Shown: positions 34,973 to 42,567 of the stretch, piece after piece | Layout of the letters: each line of letters opens with the position of its first letter | Numbering within the stretch: position 1 is the stretch's first letter | From: PALSA-612 sp963791225 | GTDB lineage: Bacteria > Actinomycetota > Thermoleophilia > Gaiellales > Gaiellaceae | DNA length: 64,000 nt | NCBI GenBank assembly: GCA_963791225.1 | Contig: CAWBRV010000008.1 | Coordinates: 744,001-808,000 of the forward strand | Direction: 5' to 3' | Notes under the pieces: generated by a model | Databases searched by the model: none | What the model saw: only the letters and a program-made list of their open reading frames with translations | Told to the model about the DNA's origin: nothing | Program-made: the position numbers and the translations under genes

Positions 34973-35693
34973 GCTCCGGATCTTCGCGGTCGAAGGGTTG
35001 CCCGAGATCGTCGAGGGCGACGACCTTGGCGAGCTGATCGCGACACGGGTCGAGCTCGAGCCGGGGGACATCGTGGTCGTCTCGCACAAGGCGGTGTCCA
35101 AAGCCGAGGGCCGCGTCGTGCGTCTCGACGACGTCGAGGCGTCCGACCGGGCGCGCGAGCTCGCCGCGGACCACGATCCGCGCCAGCTCGAGGTGATCCT
35201 TCGCGAGTCGACGCGGGTCGTCCGCACGCGCGCGCCGCTCGTGATCTCCGAGACGCCGCACGGGTTCGTCTGCGCGTCGGCGGGCGTCGACGCTTCCAAC
35301 GCACCGGGGCCCGACATGCTCGTCCTGCTCCCCCTCGACCCCGACGCGTCCGCAGCGGCGATCCGGCGCACGTTGCGCCGGCGGACCGGCCACGACGTCG
35401 GCGTGATCGTCAGCGACTCGTTCGGCCGGCCCTGGCGGACGGGCATCGTGGACGTCGCGATCGGGGTCGCCGGCCTGCGGCCGGTCGAGGACTGGCGCGG
35501 ACGCCGCGACGCCAACGGCTACGAGCTGCGCTCCACCGTCGTCGCGGTCGCCGACGAGATCGCGGCCGCGGCCGAGCTCGTCCGCGGCAAGACCTCGGGT
35601 GTCGCGGCCGCCGTCGTGCGCGGGCTCGACGTGGCGGGGGAGGGTTCGGGCCGGGAGCTCGTCATGCCGCCCGAGCGCGATATGTTCCGGTGA
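34965..35693 (+). CDS. cofE: Coenzyme F420-0:L-glutamate ligase (CofE)
   Basis: A 242-residue CofE. VVVSHKAVSKAEGRVVRLDD, SAGVDASNAPG and VIVSDSFGRPWRTGIVDVAIG are the family motifs that bind GTP, metal and F420. It adds glutamates to F420-0. The length is that of archaeal-type CofE; the extra C-terminal flavin domain of actinomycete FbiB is absent. GTG 34965 is used because it overlaps the cofD end and begins at the conserved PELRIFAVEGLPE. The frame start at 34944 would intrude further into cofD. Confidence 0.94.
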   Translation: MPELRIFAVEGLPEIVEGDDLGELIATRVELEPGDIVVVSHKAVSKAEGRVVRLDDVEASDRARELAADHDPRQLEVILRESTRVVRTRAPLVISETPHGFVCASAGVDASNAPGPDMLVLLPLDPDASAAAIRRTLRRRTGHDVGVIVSDSFGRPWRTGIVDVAIGVAGLRPVEDWRGRRDANGYELRSTVVAVADEIAAAAELVRGKTSGVAAAVVRGLDVAGEGSGRELVMPPERDMFR

Positions 35694-36628
35694 TGGACGA
35701 GCCGAAGCCTGTCGTCAACCTGGCCGACGTCGACCCGCGGAAGGTCGAGGTCGGACACCTGCGCGCGGACTGGACCTTCCTGGCGTCCGCGCTCGGTTGC
35801 GTCGACGTGGGCGTCCGGAGGATCCAGGTGCAGCCGGGCTGGTTCTCGACGCCGCTCCACGTGCACGCCCACGACGAGGAGACGTTCTACGTCCTCGCAG
35901 GCTCGGGCCTGTCGCTGCAGGACGACAAGTCGCACGCGGTCCGCGCCGGCGACTGCCTCGTCCACCCCGAGGCCGGGGAGGCGCACACGCTCCGCGCCGG
36001 AGACGAGGGCCTCGATGTGCTCGCGCTCGGAGTCTCGCGAGAGCGGAGCTCGGGGGCGCGGCTGCCCCGCGTCGGGATGACGTGGTCGGCGCGATCCTGG
36101 TTCGAGACGGGTGCGGGCAAGTCGCCGTTCGAGCGCGAAGCCGAGCTCGGCCCGCCTGACGTCCCCGAGCCGAGCGACCGTCCCGCCTCGATCGTGAACG
36201 TCGACGAGGCCGAGGTGGAAGTCCTCGAGCGCGAGTACCACCACGGCACGTGGCGCGCGCTCGGCAAGTCTGCGGGCGCCAGACGCACCGGGCTCAACCA
36301 CATCGCGCTCGAGCCGGGCCAGATGGGTGCGCCGCCGCATTGCCACGCGTCCGAGGAGGAGCTGTTCCTCGTGCTCGACGGCGCAGGCACGCTGCTGCTC
36401 GGCGACGACGAGCACCCGGTCGGTCCGCTCGACGTCGTCGTGCGGCCGGCCGGAACCGGTGTCGCGCATGCTTTCACCGCCGGCGAGAACGGCCTCGCCT
36501 TCCTCGCCTACGGGCCAAACGTGCCGGACGAGATCGTGTACTACCCACGTTCGAACAAGATCCTGTTCGCCGGCGTCCGCGTCATGACCCGCGTCGAAAA
36601 GCTGGACTACTGGGACGGCGAGATCTGA
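35693..36628 (+). CDS. Bicupin protein of unknown function
   Basis: A 311-residue protein with two cupin barrels. The first metal site is PLHVHAHDEETFYVLAG (~residues 45-65), the second PPHCHASEEELFLVLDG (~215-235). Each ends with a P(A/E)G-H half (PEAGEAHTL and PAGTGVAHAF). Bicupins include oxidases, isomerases and sugar epimerases; the substrate is unknown here. The ATG shares a base with cofE's TGA (TGATG), so it is coupled to the F420 genes. ABC-like GTG 35690 one codon upstream is possible. Confidence 0.8.
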   Translation: MDEPKPVVNLADVDPRKVEVGHLRADWTFLASALGCVDVGVRRIQVQPGWFSTPLHVHAHDEETFYVLAGSGLSLQDDKSHAVRAGDCLVHPEAGEAHTLRAGDEGLDVLALGVSRERSSGARLPRVGMTWSARSWFETGAGKSPFEREAELGPPDVPEPSDRPASIVNVDEAEVEVLEREYHHGTWRALGKSAGARRTGLNHIALEPGQMGAPPHCHASEEELFLVLDGAGTLLLGDDEHPVGPLDVVVRPAGTGVAHAFTAGENGLAFLAYGPNVPDEIVYYPRSNKILFAGVRVMTRVEKLDYWDGEI

Positions 36629-36775
36629 CGGGGGAAACCATGGTTCTCTCGCGCGGCGTTGCCGCGCGTGCGAGGGCACCGGGCGCGGGTCAGCCGGCCG
36701 CGCCCGGCTTTCCCCCGTTGGCCCCCTTCTTCTTCGCGGCGCGTCCCGGAGGTGGGTGAGCCTCCGGCCGAGTGA
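36629..36775 (-). repeat. Divergent copy E of the hairpin repeat, enlarged
   Basis: CGGGGGAAA (36629-36637) and TTTCCCCCG (36709-36717) are the same arms as in copies A-D, but the 5-base loop is replaced by ~70 bases. That insert holds two further hairpins: GCGCGGC-GTT-GCCGCGC (36651-36667) and CCGGGCGCG with CGCGCCCGG (36679-36707). GGCCCCCTTC follows as in copy D. The gap to the next gene (36629-36891, 263 bp) holds nothing else that I recognise. Confidence 0.5.
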
Positions 36776-36891
36776 ATCCGCCTGCGGCAGACGCATCGCG
36801 ACGGTAGGAGCTTGTAAAGACGAACCCGGGATCCCTCGTTCGGGTGCAGCCGTGACCTAGAGCGCGTTTCCGAGGTGCCGATACCCCTCGT

Positions 36892-39504
36892 GTGAGCGTG
36901 CAAAGGGCAGTGAAGGCTGCCGTCTACCCCGTTCCCGACGGCGGCTTCCGCGTGGGTGTCTCCCCGCCCGCCGTCGAGTCGTACCGTCGCCTGGCGGAGA
37001 TCTTCCACGACGTCCTGTCCGAGCAGGACCTCGACACACTGCTCGACCGCGTCGCCGACACGCTGGCGGAACTCGTCCCCTACGACGCGCTCCACATCTA
37101 CGAGGCCGACACCGCGAGCCGCGAGCTCGTTCCCCGCCTGGCGCGGACCGAGTGGGCCGAGGAGGTCATGCGCACGCGGCCGGTCTTCGGTCAGGGGATC
37201 ACCGGCTGGGCAGTCGCGAACCGGCGGCCGGTGCTGACGAACCAGGCGCACCTCGACCCGCGCGTCGTGATCGTCCCCGGTACGCCCCTCGACCCGGAAG
37301 CGCTGATCTCGGTCCCCCTGGTCGCGCGCGGCGCAATCAAGGGTGCGCTCAACATCTACCGGATCGGGGAGGACGCGTCGTTCGACGACGAGGAGTTCGA
37401 GCTCGCCAAGTTGTTCGGGGACGCGGCCGCGCTCGCGCTCGACAACGTGCAGGTGCGCGCCTCGCTCGAGCACCAGGCGCAGACGGACTCGCTGACCGGG
37501 CTCTACAACCACCGCTTCTTCCACGAGCGCCTGCGCGCCGAGCTGACCCGAGCCGCCCGCGCGCACGACTCGGTCGGGTTGCTCATGTTCGATATCGACG
37601 ACTTCAAGCGCGTCAACGACATCTGCGGCCATGCCGTCGGCGACCAGATCCTGGTCGCGATCGCGGGCGCGCTCACGTCGCTCGTCCGCGCGAGCGACGT
37701 TGCCTGCCGCGTCGGCGGAGAGGAGTTCGCAGTGATCCTGCCCTCCTGCGGCGCCGGTGACGCGCTCGGGTTCGCGCGGCGGCTGAACGAGCGGCTCCAG
37801 GAGCAGCCGATCGACGCCGCCGGCGAGGTGACCTTCTCGATCGGCGTCGCCGAGGGGCCTCACCATGCGACCAACCCGCGCGAGCTCGTCGCCTGTGCCG
37901 AGGCGGCGATGATGACCGGCAAGGCGCGCGGCAAGAACCGGATCGTCGTCTTCAGCGAGGAAGTCGGCGAGCGGCCGGCGCCGGACGAGCCCGGCCGCGA
38001 CGCACGCTCGATCGCCCATCTGAAGATGCTGCAGTCGGTAGCCGCCCGGCTGAACCGCTTCAACTCCGTGCGGGAGATCGGCGAGGCGATCGTCACCGAG
38101 CTGCGCATCCTGGTCGACTACCACAGCTGCCGTGTCTACCTGGCCGAGGGAGACGAGCTCGTGCCGATCGCGGTCAAGGGCGAAGAGGCGGGGGAGGCGG
38201 CCACGCTGACCGAGCTTCGCATTCCGATCGGTCACGGAATCACCGGACAGGTTGCCGCGAGCGGACGCTCGCTCCTGATCTCGAACGCGCACGAGTGCGA
38301 CTTCGGCGAGCTCGTGCCGGGTACGGAGCCGGTCGACGAGTCCGTGGTCGCCGTCCCGCTCCCCTACGGCTCTCGCGTGAACGGGGTCGTGTTCCTCTCT
38401 CAGCTCGGCCTCGGCCAGTTCGACGAGAACGACGTGCGCCTGCTCGAGGTGCTGGCGGGATACGCGGCGGTCGCGCTCGAGAACGCGCGCCTCTACGAGA
38501 GCCTGCGCCGCGAGGCCGAGCACGCGAAGGCCTGGCTCGAGTTCGCGGACGAGGTCTCGGCAGCCGGCTCGGTGCAGGGCATGATCGACACGGTCGTCGT
38601 CACGGTTGCCCGTCTGCTCGAGGCCGACCAGTGCTCGCTCTGGCTCGAGGACCGCGGAGCCGGCGGCTTCGTGTGCACCGCCTCACACGGCTACGTCGAG
38701 GAGGAGACAGGAGCCGAGATCGCGGCCGTGCGTATCACCGAACAGGCAGCCGAGGAGTTCATCCGCAGCCGCAAGACGCCGTTCCTGATGAGCGCCCAGG
38801 AGCTCCACGACTGGTTCTTCTCGGGCATCGAGGTCTCGGCGCTCAAGCCGGTCGCCACGGCGCCGCTGCCCGCCGGCCACGGAGTGAAGGGCTGGATCAC
38901 GGTCCGCGCTCCTGCCACCGGGCTCGAGCACTTCACCGACGACCGCCTGCGCCTGCTCGACGGCCTCGCCTATCGCGCGTCGATGGCGATCCAGAAGACG
39001 CTCCTCTTCGGCGAGCAGCAGGAGAACGCACACGTCGCCAATGCGCTCCTCGACTTCGGACGGGCCGTCGGCCGCGCCGACAGGCTCGAGGAGGTCTACG
39101 AGCGCATCGTCCAGCAGACGGCGCAGATCCTGGAGATCCCCGAGGCAACGCTCTGGCTGCAGGATCCGAAGACCGGCGACACGGTGGTCGAGGCGATGTG
39201 GGGCCTTTCGGACGAGCATCGGGAGAAGGCGCTCCAGACGCGCTACGACGGCGCTACGGCGAGCCGCTACGTCGACGCGTGCGAACCCTTCGTCTTCGTG
39301 CCCGCCGAGCACCCGGGAGTCGAGACCATCCACGACCCGGCGGACGGCTTCGTCTTCGGCATCGCGCCGTTCCGGTTCGACGGAGGGCGGATGGGGTTCC
39401 TGATCGCCGGCGCGCCCTCGACGGAGCACTTCGGCGAGCTGACGCTCAAGATGCTGGCGGGCCTCGCCGACCAGGCGAAGCTCGCGATCGCAGGCGCACG
39501 CTGA
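36892..39504 (+). CDS. Multi-GAF diguanylate cyclase
   Basis: An 870-residue soluble signalling protein. It has a GAF domain (~25-180), then GGDEF (~190-345), then three further GAF-like domains (~370-530, ~545-690, ~710-870). The GGDEF active site is GGEEF (275-279), and the inhibitory site RASD (266-269) sits the correct five residues before it. It should make cyclic di-GMP and be product-inhibited. GGDEF is usually C-terminal; here it is internal with three sensors after it. No EAL domain and no membrane helix are present. GTG 36892 is the most probable start. Confidence 0.9.
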   Translation: MSVQRAVKAAVYPVPDGGFRVGVSPPAVESYRRLAEIFHDVLSEQDLDTLLDRVADTLAELVPYDALHIYEADTASRELVPRLARTEWAEEVMRTRPVFGQGITGWAVANRRPVLTNQAHLDPRVVIVPGTPLDPEALISVPLVARGAIKGALNIYRIGEDASFDDEEFELAKLFGDAAALALDNVQVRASLEHQAQTDSLTGLYNHRFFHERLRAELTRAARAHDSVGLLMFDIDDFKRVNDICGHAVGDQILVAIAGALTSLVRASDVACRVGGEEFAVILPSCGAGDALGFARRLNERLQEQPIDAAGEVTFSIGVAEGPHHATNPRELVACAEAAMMTGKARGKNRIVVFSEEVGERPAPDEPGRDARSIAHLKMLQSVAARLNRFNSVREIGEAIVTELRILVDYHSCRVYLAEGDELVPIAVKGEEAGEAATLTELRIPIGHGITGQVAASGRSLLISNAHECDFGELVPGTEPVDESVVAVPLPYGSRVNGVVFLSQLGLGQFDENDVRLLEVLAGYAAVALENARLYESLRREAEHAKAWLEFADEVSAAGSVQGMIDTVVVTVARLLEADQCSLWLEDRGAGGFVCTASHGYVEEETGAEIAAVRITEQAAEEFIRSRKTPFLMSAQELHDWFFSGIEVSALKPVATAPLPAGHGVKGWITVRAPATGLEHFTDDRLRLLDGLAYRASMAIQKTLLFGEQQENAHVANALLDFGRAVGRADRLEEVYERIVQQTAQILEIPEATLWLQDPKTGDTVVEAMWGLSDEHREKALQTRYDGATASRYVDACEPFVFVPAEHPGVETIHDPADGFVFGIAPFRFDGGRMGFLIAGAPSTEHFGELTLKMLAGLADQAKLAIAGAR

Positions 39505-39542
39505 TCGACGCCCAGTCCGGGCCGTAGAGGGGCCGGGTTCGA

Positions 39543-39548
39543 GATACT
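39543..39548 (+). promoter_or_regulatory. -10-like box for the macrodomain gene
   Basis: GATACT is followed by CGGTTC and GTG 39555. The first base departs from TANNNT, so support is moderate. Confidence 0.3.
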
Positions 39549-39554
39549 CGGTTC

Positions 39555-40043
39555 GTGCTCTCCCTCGAGGTCGTCGACGGGGACATCACGGCGCTGGACG
39601 TGGACGCGATCGCGAATGCCGCCAACGATCATTTGTGGATGGGCGCCGGGGTCGCAGGGGCGATCAAACGCGCGGGAGGCGAGGAGATCGAGCGCGAGGC
39701 GGTCGCGAAGGGGCCGATCCCGGTCGGCTCGGCGGTCGCCACCGGAGGGGGACGTCTCCACGCGCGCTACGTGATCCACGGCGCCGTCATGGGCCAGGAC
39801 CTGCGCACGAGCGCCGACCTGATCGAGCGGACGACCGCGAGCTGTCTCGAGGTGGCGGAGGGGCTCGGCTGCGAGTCGCTGGCGCTGCCCGCGTTCGGCA
39901 CCGGGGTCGGCGGTTTCCCGCTCGACGAGTGCGCCCGGATCATGGTCGCAGCGACGCGCCGGCACGAGCCCGTGACGCTGCGGCGCGTCGTGTTCGCGGT
40001 GTTTGGCGAGGTCGCTGCTGACGCGTTCCGTACGGTCGTCTAG
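39555..40043 (+). CDS. Macrodomain ADP-ribose-binding protein
   Basis: A 162-residue stand-alone macrodomain. VDGDITALDVDAIANAANDH is the N-terminal ADP-ribose loop, GAGVAGAIKRAGG the phosphate-binding helix, and LPAFGTGVGGFPLDE the second loop. Such proteins bind or hydrolyse ADP-ribose, O-acetyl-ADP-ribose or ADP-ribosylated targets. The start is GTG 39555, following a GATACT box. It follows the cyclase gene by 50 bp but probably has its own promoter. Confidence 0.92.
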   Translation: MLSLEVVDGDITALDVDAIANAANDHLWMGAGVAGAIKRAGGEEIEREAVAKGPIPVGSAVATGGGRLHARYVIHGAVMGQDLRTSADLIERTTASCLEVAEGLGCESLALPAFGTGVGGFPLDECARIMVAATRRHEPVTLRRVVFAVFGEVAADAFRTVV

Positions 40044-40099
40044 CCCGTCGCGGCCGTTCAAGGGGACGGGCAGCGGCAACTGTTTGACCTCCCCGGTTC

Positions 40100-40112
40100 T
40101 GCGGGTAATCAC
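40100..40112 (+). promoter_or_regulatory. Possible operator half matching motifs at the second LuxR locus
   Basis: TGCGGGTAATCAC shares the GG-AATCAC core (9 of 13) with CGTAGGGAATCAC (42518-42506, minus) and CGTAGGGAAACAC (45299-45311), each upstream of an exported-protein gene. It lies 37 bp before ATG 40149. Confidence 0.25.
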
Positions 40113-40148
40113 CAGGTTTCGGCAGGTCCCCCTGACAAGGAGGGTGCA

Positions 40149-40808
40149 ATGAGGGGCAAGCGCCTACTGGTGACGCTGGCGATCGCCGGCGGCACGTTCG
40201 GGATCGCGACCGCCGTGCAGGCGAGCATCCCGGACGGCAACGCGGTCGTCCACAGCTGTTACAACACGAGCCTTGCGCACGGCAGCCCGATCGGCGCGAT
40301 GCGGGCGATCGACACCGACAAGCCCACGGCCGGTGGTATGTGTGCTCCGTGGGAGGGGGCGGTCGACCTGGCAACGCCCACGTACGTGCAGAACCAGATC
40401 CAGAGCGCCATCGCGGGCGTTCTGCATTCGCAGTTCATCTACACGGACCCGACGCCGCTGAGCTTCTCCGGCACCGGGATCGCGTTCATCTACTGGGTCT
40501 GTCCCGGCGGCTGGGTCGCAACCAACGCGACGGTCAGCATCAAGTCAGGCCAGCCGACGAACACGATCGTGCAGATCGACGGTGCCAACCTCGGGAGTGT
40601 CCAGAACTCGCCGACGAATCCCTATGGCGCCGACGGCCAATGGCTGATGCACATGACGTACACGCAGGCGAATGTCCAGTTCTATGCCCAGCTCCAGTGT
40701 GTGCTGGCGAATCAGGTGTACGGCAACGCCTTCGGAGCGGCCCAACCGAACGGGGCGGCCACTCACCCGGATCCGACGATGCACGTCGAGTTCAAGCCCT
40801 CGGCCTAG
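40149..40808 (+). CDS. Secreted protein, 'IPDxxGVxHxCY' family N-terminus
   Basis: A 219-residue protein with a signal peptide ending near VQASIPDGN. After cleavage the sequence begins IPDGNAVVHSCYNT, parallel to IPDSGGVIHGCYGK of the collagen-like protein at 45382. Its C-terminal ~120 residues are beta-rich with FIYTDPTPLSFSGTGIAFIY. It has several cysteines, as expected for an exported protein. A strong ACAAGGAGGGTGCA precedes the ATG. A strong hairpin ends the unit. Confidence 0.72.
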   Translation: MRGKRLLVTLAIAGGTFGIATAVQASIPDGNAVVHSCYNTSLAHGSPIGAMRAIDTDKPTAGGMCAPWEGAVDLATPTYVQNQIQSAIAGVLHSQFIYTDPTPLSFSGTGIAFIYWVCPGGWVATNATVSIKSGQPTNTIVQIDGANLGSVQNSPTNPYGADGQWLMHMTYTQANVQFYAQLQCVLANQVYGNAFGAAQPNGAATHPDPTMHVEFKPSA

Positions 40809-40830
40809 CCCGCAGGGGCTCGCCTGACTG

Positions 40831-40862
40831 AGCGGGGGGCCGGGTACGCCCGGCCCCCCGCT
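40831..40862 (+). terminator. Strong hairpin after the secreted-protein gene
   Basis: AGCGGGGGGCCGGG and CCCGGCCCCCCGCT form a perfect 14 bp stem with a TACG (UNCG-type) tetraloop. It lies 22 bp after the stop and between convergent genes, so it may serve both. There is no T run. Confidence 0.7.
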
Positions 40863-40883
40863 GCACTCTCGATCGCGATGTTC

Positions 40884-42155
40884 CTAGACTCGCACCCTCG
40901 TCGAGTTCGCGAGGTAGCCGGGCGCCGAGGTGCTCACCGAGTACGATCCCCGCCCCAGCGTCACCGTCACCGTGCCGCCGCCGCCCGTCTTCAGGTGCCG
41001 GCCGCCGACCACGACGCTGGCTCCCGAGACCGGATCGCCTGCGTCCCGGACCGAGACGGTCACCTTGCCGCCGGCCTTCGCCCTGCTGACGGCGGCGTGC
41101 AGGGCGAGGAGCGCCAGCACGTGCGTGTGCCAGAACCCGCCGTCGTCGGCGAACAGGTCGAGCGGCCCCGCCGATCCCTCGCACTGGACGAAGGTCAGCC
41201 CGGGGCCCGACGGAAGCTTCAGCTTCTGCACGGGCTCGAATGCGCCGGCGGCACGGTTCGAGCGGGTGACGAAGAACCCGTCCGTCGCGTCGCCCCAGGC
41301 GACCCACAGGCGGCCTTCGGGGCCGGCGCAGACGGTGGCGCTCCAGTACGGGCCGCGTGCGAGCGTTCGCGTCGCGCCGCCGTAGCGATAGAGGCGCACC
41401 GACTTGCCGTCGGTGTACGCGACGTAGACGCCGGCCGCGCCGATGCGGCTGCTGAGGCCGTCGCTCCACTCCTTCGCGAGCGGCGGCAGGAGGACGCGCG
41501 AGCCCGTGCCGGGCAGGATCTGCTGGACGTACACGCCTCCCTGGCCCGCGTTGGTGGCGCCGGCGAGCACGACGGCGCCGCTGCCCGCGTCGGTGGCGAG
41601 GTACGACTGCGCCATGCCGCCCTCGTAGCCGTTCTGTGGGATCGAGACGGGCGGGACGCCCTCGGCGGCATTGCCGCGCCAGGCCGTGACCGGCTGCCCG
41701 TCCTTCGTGAGCGTCGCGCCGATCACGTACGCGGACTCGGCGATCGCTCCGCCCCACGAGGCACCGTCCTGGTGGCTCCAGCTGCGTCCTGACGCGGGCG
41801 CGGTGAAGCTGTTGATGCCGCCGGTGCCCGGGGCGAACAGGCGCAATGTGCCGTCCGGCATGTGGACGAGGGCGAGACCGCCGTTCCCGTTCCACCCGCC
41901 GGCCACGGTGGACGTGCCCACGGCCCTTCCGGCAGGCGACAGCCGCGTCTCGGACACGGTCGTGGGCCCGTTGCCGCGGTTCCAGATCACGTGCAGCACG
42001 CCGTCGGCGGTGCGGGCGAGCCCGAGCTGCGATCCGGGTTGCGCCGGTCCGCTGATCCGGTCCCAGTGAGTGGCTGTTCCGGATCCGGCAGCGGCCGTGG
42101 CCAGCACCGCGAGCGCGGCAGCGGCGGCGAGGACGAACGAGCCTAGACGATGCAT
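40884..42155 (-). CDS. Secreted protein with beta-propeller-like repeats
   Basis: A 423-residue protein with a signal peptide (residues 1-23, ending ATAAAGSG). The body shows repeated blade-like segments (LGLARTADGVLHVIWNRG, LALVHMPDGTLRLFAPG, VCAGPEGRLWVAWGD). The last ~80 residues (VTVSVRDAGDPVSGASVVVG to YLANSTRV) resemble a carboxypeptidase-regulatory/PEGA-like beta sandwich. Function is unknown; an extracellular binding role is plausible. CCGAAGGAGGTCTTCC gives a strong ribosome site. It is 17 bp after the SCO4226-like gene and so cotranscribed with it. Confidence 0.72.
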   Translation of the reverse strand: MHRLGSFVLAAAAALAVLATAAAGSGTATHWDRISGPAQPGSQLGLARTADGVLHVIWNRGNGPTTVSETRLSPAGRAVGTSTVAGGWNGNGGLALVHMPDGTLRLFAPGTGGINSFTAPASGRSWSHQDGASWGGAIAESAYVIGATLTKDGQPVTAWRGNAAEGVPPVSIPQNGYEGGMAQSYLATDAGSGAVVLAGATNAGQGGVYVQQILPGTGSRVLLPPLAKEWSDGLSSRIGAAGVYVAYTDGKSVRLYRYGGATRTLARGPYWSATVCAGPEGRLWVAWGDATDGFFVTRSNRAAGAFEPVQKLKLPSGPGLTFVQCEGSAGPLDLFADDGGFWHTHVLALLALHAAVSRAKAGGKVTVSVRDAGDPVSGASVVVGGRHLKTGGGGTVTVTLGRGSYSVSTSAPGYLANSTRVRV

Positions 42156-42172
42156 GGAAGACCTCCTTCGGT

Positions 42173-42466
42173 TCAGGGACTGACTGCGTTCGGCCAGGGA
42201 GAGCGGGCGGCTTCGAGGATCCGCTCGAACGGGATCGATGCCTGCTCAGCCACGGTACGGACGGCCGTCTCCGAGCCCGCGAACAGGCAGAGCACGACCT
42301 CGTCGACGCGCATGAGCAGCGAGCCCAGGTAGCGGATCTCCTCGCCTGCGAGCGCCAGCTCGGACGTGACCGCGGCGGCGCGCTCGTCGAGCGCCTGCAG
42401 ATCGCCGTCCTGCACACCGGGCCAGAAACACTCGACCACGTACTCGGTTGTCCGCCTTGTGCTCAC
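42173..42466 (-). CDS. Small SCO4226/DUF4242-like protein, second paralogue
   Basis: A 97-residue protein aligned without large gaps to the one at 3527-3823. The shared pattern is I/V-RYL-SL/I, then a hydrophobic strand, then A/S-VR-IAE-ASI/L and EA at the end (IRYLGSLLMRVDEVVLCLF here). No signal peptide. The start is GTG 42466 with TAGCGT seven bases upstream, so it seems leaderless. It is divergent from the LuxR regulator and cotranscribed with the secreted propeller-like protein, repeating the arrangement at 3.5-7.3 kb. Role inferred only by location. Confidence 0.7.
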   Translation of the reverse strand: MSTRRTTEYVVECFWPGVQDGDLQALDERAAAVTSELALAGEEIRYLGSLLMRVDEVVLCLFAGSETAVRTVAEQASIPFERILEAARSPWPNAVSP

Positions 42467-42473
42467 GCGAACG

Positions 42474-42479
42474 ACGCTA
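42474..42479 (-). promoter_or_regulatory. -10-like box for the small SCO4226-like gene
   Basis: TAGCGT on the minus strand is followed by seven bases and GTG 42466. The inverted repeat at 42508-42522 sits just beyond the -35 position. Confidence 0.4.
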
Positions 42480-42507
42480 CGGCCGCGCCTGGTCAGCCGA
42501 AAGAGGT

Positions 42508-42522
42508 GATTCCCTACGAATC
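42508..42522. promoter_or_regulatory. Candidate operator between the SCO4226-like and LuxR genes
   Basis: GATTC-CCTAC-GAATC is a perfect 5 bp inverted repeat. It overlaps CGTAGGGAATCAC (minus, 42518-42506), which differs in one base from CGTAGGGAAACAC at 45299-45311 upstream of the collagen-like gene. It is placed to control both the leftward unit and the rightward regulator. Confidence 0.4.
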
Positions 42523-42567
42523 GACCGACGGACCCCCGGCCCCGATCGCCTCTGGCACGCTATCGAG

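Noticed and set aside
36607..38523. 638-codon minus-strand frame
   Set aside because: Antisense to the cyclase gene; open only because of high GC in the third position.
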